Source: a virus. Taken from it: 20,380 nt of DNA. Positions 18,376 to 20,380 of this stretch are shown piece by piece. Within the stretch, counting starts at the first letter, position 1; each line of letters starts with the position of its first letter. The stretch is taken from the IMG/VR virus record IMGVR_UViG_3300032278_000157, positions 1 to 20,380 of that record. One strand, written 5' to 3'. The notes under the pieces are model-generated. The model saw only the letters and a program-made list of their open reading frames with translations, was not told the origin of the DNA and searched no databases. The translations under genes and the position numbers were made by a program.

Positions 18376-20380
18376 CCACCCGAACCATCGGGCTTTCTAA
18401 GCGCGTTGCTACCGGGCCTGCCCCTTCTTGAATAGGAGATATCGCCTGCACTATCGAAGTCTCCGTCTGATGTTCCCGACTTCCAGCCATCGTCTGTTTC
18501 AGTCATCCATCCCTTCGTGTTGTCTTGATGGGTCAATCTGTCTTGGCTTGTAAGTCTCCCTATCTGCTTATCTTCTGCGTTCTCATTGAACACCACTTCC
18601 ACACCCTTCACGATTAGGGAGGCCAATGGTGAGTCATCTGAACCATCGGGGTTCGTCATTGAACCACCTCCGGGGACCCTTCCCAGAGTCACCCTAATTC
18701 GATTACCCAATGTGTCTGCTCCTTCAACCCCCCTTGCAGAGAAAATCGTCACCCGTTGTGAGGTATCGTTGGCCGTAATATCCACATACTTTCTCTGTTT
18801 GAACCCTGTTTCGATACACTCCAAAGAGGTGAATAGAGTGTATTTCGTGCCGCCACCTGTGCTGGGTGCTATCACATTCGCCAAGACCTTAATCGTGTTG
18901 CTTGATACTGCCTGTGGGACTGTTATGATGACCGAACCTTCGTGATAGTCTGCTTGCCCTATACCGCCGTCGGGGACTTGAGACACACCGGGTAGTGTGA
19001 ATCCCGATGCACCAAGCATAGCACTACCACTTCCTGTTGCCTTAGTCTGCCCTATCGCCTCCTTAGAAGTGACCTTCTTCTGATTCTTTGGTCTGCGAGG
19101 TGCAATAATATCTCCCCCACCCTTGAGTATGTTGGATGCGCTTTTGCTCAGTTTGTTGATGCTTACTTTGCCGCCCGACATGGTTGCTCCTGAACCGGCT
19201 CCACCCTGTTGGTCAGGTGCTCCGCTTATGGAATGTTGTCTTGCGTTGCTTGTTTTCAGAGGGCTGATTGTATGGTCCCCACCTATACCTCCCCTATCCG
19301 GTGGTATCAAGCCTCCCCACCCCGGAGCCCAATCATCTCTGAAATCGTCACCGGGTCTAACAGGTGGCTGACCCGGAATACCCCCTATGGGACTCCCGCC
19401 GTCATCTTCCGGAGGCCTACCCGGAGGGATAGGCTTAGGCATCTGCCCCCCAAGACCATACATACTTATGCCCTGTGACTCATCCTTCTTGAGTTTCAAT
19501 TTAGTCGTTTCAATTCCTTGACCTCTCTGTTGCCACTCTACTTCCATGATAGTCAGATTCTCATTTAGATTCAACATAGCGTCGGTATAGGTGACCGTCC
19601 TCCCCGGTCGCCACACGAAGTCATCCACAATCTCAATCTGCGGGGCATAGTATAGGGAACGGGGTCTGACTTGCCAAAGTGGGCCTTGTCGCCCTTGCGA
19701 ATCTTCCGACCCAAATGGACGATAGAACAGGGGTAAGCCGAGGGGGAATGCTGATGCTTCATTGACCGAAGAGTTGCTTGTAAGGTCAAGGATTTGAACG
19801 GGCGTATGTGCAAGTGTGGTCACCCTGTTCCCCTTGTTTGATTTGGACTCGGTGCTGTTATTGCTTCGGTATTTCAGAAGGTCGATACAGTATTCCCTGT
19901 TGAACGATATGACCATCTTCAATGAGCCTGCACCGTAGGATGTTGGGAATGGAATCTCGATGAACCCGTTGGCTTCAACATCCACATACGCAATTTTCGC
20001 CGCCGATAGGTCGTTGCTATCGTCCTGTCTCCTTTGCGAATCGAAGTGTGAATCAATGAGCCATATTCTAAACTTCCCTTCGTTAGCAACATCTGAGTTG
20101 TGGGTGATGAATATTCTCAGTTTCTGTCCTGTAGTATCGCTAACCTTCGGAACTCCCTTCGGTATGTGGACCACCTGCACAGCCTTCTCTATTGAACAGA
20201 TGCCGTATGGTATGAATTGACCGGAGAAGTCAGTTTCATGGGTGTCGTAGGTGTTGCACCCACCCCCTCCGTGATAGCCCCTACCGGATTCAAGGTATTC
20301 CATGCTTCGTTGTGAGCCTATGTGACTACCATTGGTTGCGTCAAGGTTCCCATCCATAGCATTCTGACGACCACCGATGA
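18351..20380 (-). CDS. Large Gly/Pro-linked protein, probable virion structural protein (5' partial)
   Basis: The only gene on the minus strand; it ends at 18351 and its frame stays open to the window edge at 20380, so the N-terminus is probably missing (first internal ATG at 20357 gives 668 residues). There are two strand-rich domains. The N-terminal one spans roughly residues 40-240, including KLRIFITHNSD, FRIWLIDS and LKMVISFNREYC. The C-terminal one spans about 465-600, including GSVIITVPQ and KYVDITANDTSQRVTIFSAR. They are joined by about 150 residues of low-complexity linker rich in Gly, Pro, Asp and Ser (IPPGRPPEDDGG; a basic patch RRPKNQKK). This architecture suits capsid-decoration, tail or host-contact proteins. 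I cannot name a family. The opposite strand and end-to-end placement suggest the start of a structural arm. Confidence 0.6.
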   Translation of the reverse strand, partial: IGGRQNAMDGNLDATNGSHIGSQRSMEYLESGRGYHGGGGCNTYDTHETDFSGQFIPYGICSIEKAVQVVHIPKGVPKVSDTTGQKLRIFITHNSDVANEGKFRIWLIDSHFDSQRRQDDSNDLSAAKIAYVDVEANGFIEIPFPTSYGAGSLKMVISFNREYCIDLLKYRSNNSTESKSNKGNRVTTLAHTPVQILDLTSNSSVNEASAFPLGLPLFYRPFGSEDSQGRQGPLWQVRPRSLYYAPQIEIVDDFVWRPGRTVTYTDAMLNLNENLTIMEVEWQQRGQGIETTKLKLKKDESQGISMYGLGGQMPKPIPPGRPPEDDGGSPIGGIPGQPPVRPGDDFRDDWAPGWGGLIPPDRGGIGGDHTISPLKTSNARQHSISGAPDQQGGAGSGATMSGGKVSINKLSKSASNILKGGGDIIAPRRPKNQKKVTSKEAIGQTKATGSGSAMLGASGFTLPGVSQVPDGGIGQADYHEGSVIITVPQAVSSNTIKVLANVIAPSTGGGTKYTLFTSLECIETGFKQRKYVDITANDTSQRVTIFSARGVEGADTLGNRIRVTLGRVPGGGSMTNPDGSDDSPLASLIVKGVEVVFNENAEDKQIGRLTSQDRLTHQDNTKGWMTETDDGWKSGTSDGDFDSAGDISYSRRGRPGSNALRKPDGSGGYIEDSLG
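18379..18398 (+). terminator. Possible hairpin after the convergent gene ends
   Basis: CCCGA, loop ACCA, TCGGG, then CTTTCT lies 4 nt after the nuclease stop. The 5-bp GC-rich stem and pyrimidine run could help end + strand transcription, but the DNA also codes for the opposite-strand protein. Confidence 0.25.

Noticed and set aside
18586-19478. Several plus-strand open frames opposite the large minus-strand gene
   Set aside because: They are rich in Pro, Ser and Cys from reading a Gly/Pro-coding strand backwards, have no domain features and no promoter at the usual spacing.

Overview
The window looks like part of a double-stranded DNA virus of an archaeon. Almost every base is coding, genes overlap or abut, and the recognisable genes form an archaeal-type replisome: family B DNA polymerase, clamp-loader small subunit, PCNA-like clamp, archaeo-eukaryotic primase, an MCM-like AAA+ ATPase, an OB-fold ssDNA-binding candidate and a RecA/Sak4-like ATPase. 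Archaeal TATA boxes sit at a fixed distance from start codons. There are no ribosomal, tRNA-synthetase or central-metabolism genes. The combination resembles what has been described for magroviruses, tailed-type viruses assigned to marine Group II Euryarchaeota. That host and group assignment is inference from gene content, not something the sequence shows directly.

Layout. Positions 1-4264, + strand: 5'-truncated MCM-like ATPase, a protein with a small-terminase-like zinc/HTH region, unknown proteins, a winged-helix protein, a zinc-ribbon protein, an unknown basic protein, a one-pass membrane peptide and a short stretch with a tRNA-like fold. Positions 4265-8104: winged-helix/zinc protein, small zinc protein, RFC small subunit, OB-fold ssDNA-binding candidate and Sak4-like ATPase. 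Positions 8142-12466: PCNA, an acidic Cys-rich protein, a phage-type DNA methyltransferase, a GNAT-like protein, an HTH protein and a nucleoside 2-deoxyribosyltransferase-like enzyme. Positions 12498-15359: PolB, a coiled-coil/zinc protein and a membrane peptide. Positions 15366-18375: Cas4-like nuclease, two small proteins, a PriS/PriL-CTD fusion primase, a tiny zinc ribbon and an ERCC4-family nuclease. Positions 18351-20380, - strand: a large Gly/Pro-linked protein, probably virion structural, running off the window. The strand switch near 18360 separates a replication arm from a likely structural arm.

Transcription can be partly read from sequence. TTATAA boxes, often in the context GCTTATAAG, begin exactly 28 nt before the start codons at 4701, 8142, 12498, 15366 and 17839, and 30 nt before the one at 2246. 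This implies leaderless mRNAs and divides the replication arm into short operons. It also moves the likely polymerase start to GTG 12498.

The most unusual observation is that four unrelated proteins (unknown protein ending at 3927, methyltransferase, GNAT-like protein, polymerase) all end in the same extreme C-terminal motif, [VI]-E-W-[LV]-stop. The neighbouring PCNA suggests a variant clamp-binding peptide that would link DNA modification and two unknown proteins to the fork. Also notable are the single-chain PriS/PriL-CTD primase, a polymerase with YGHTDS at motif C, and a Cys in place of the Walker A glycine of the Sak4-like ATPase. No CRISPR array, insertion sequence, rRNA or canonical tRNA was seen. 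No gene-free stretch exceeds 300 bases.
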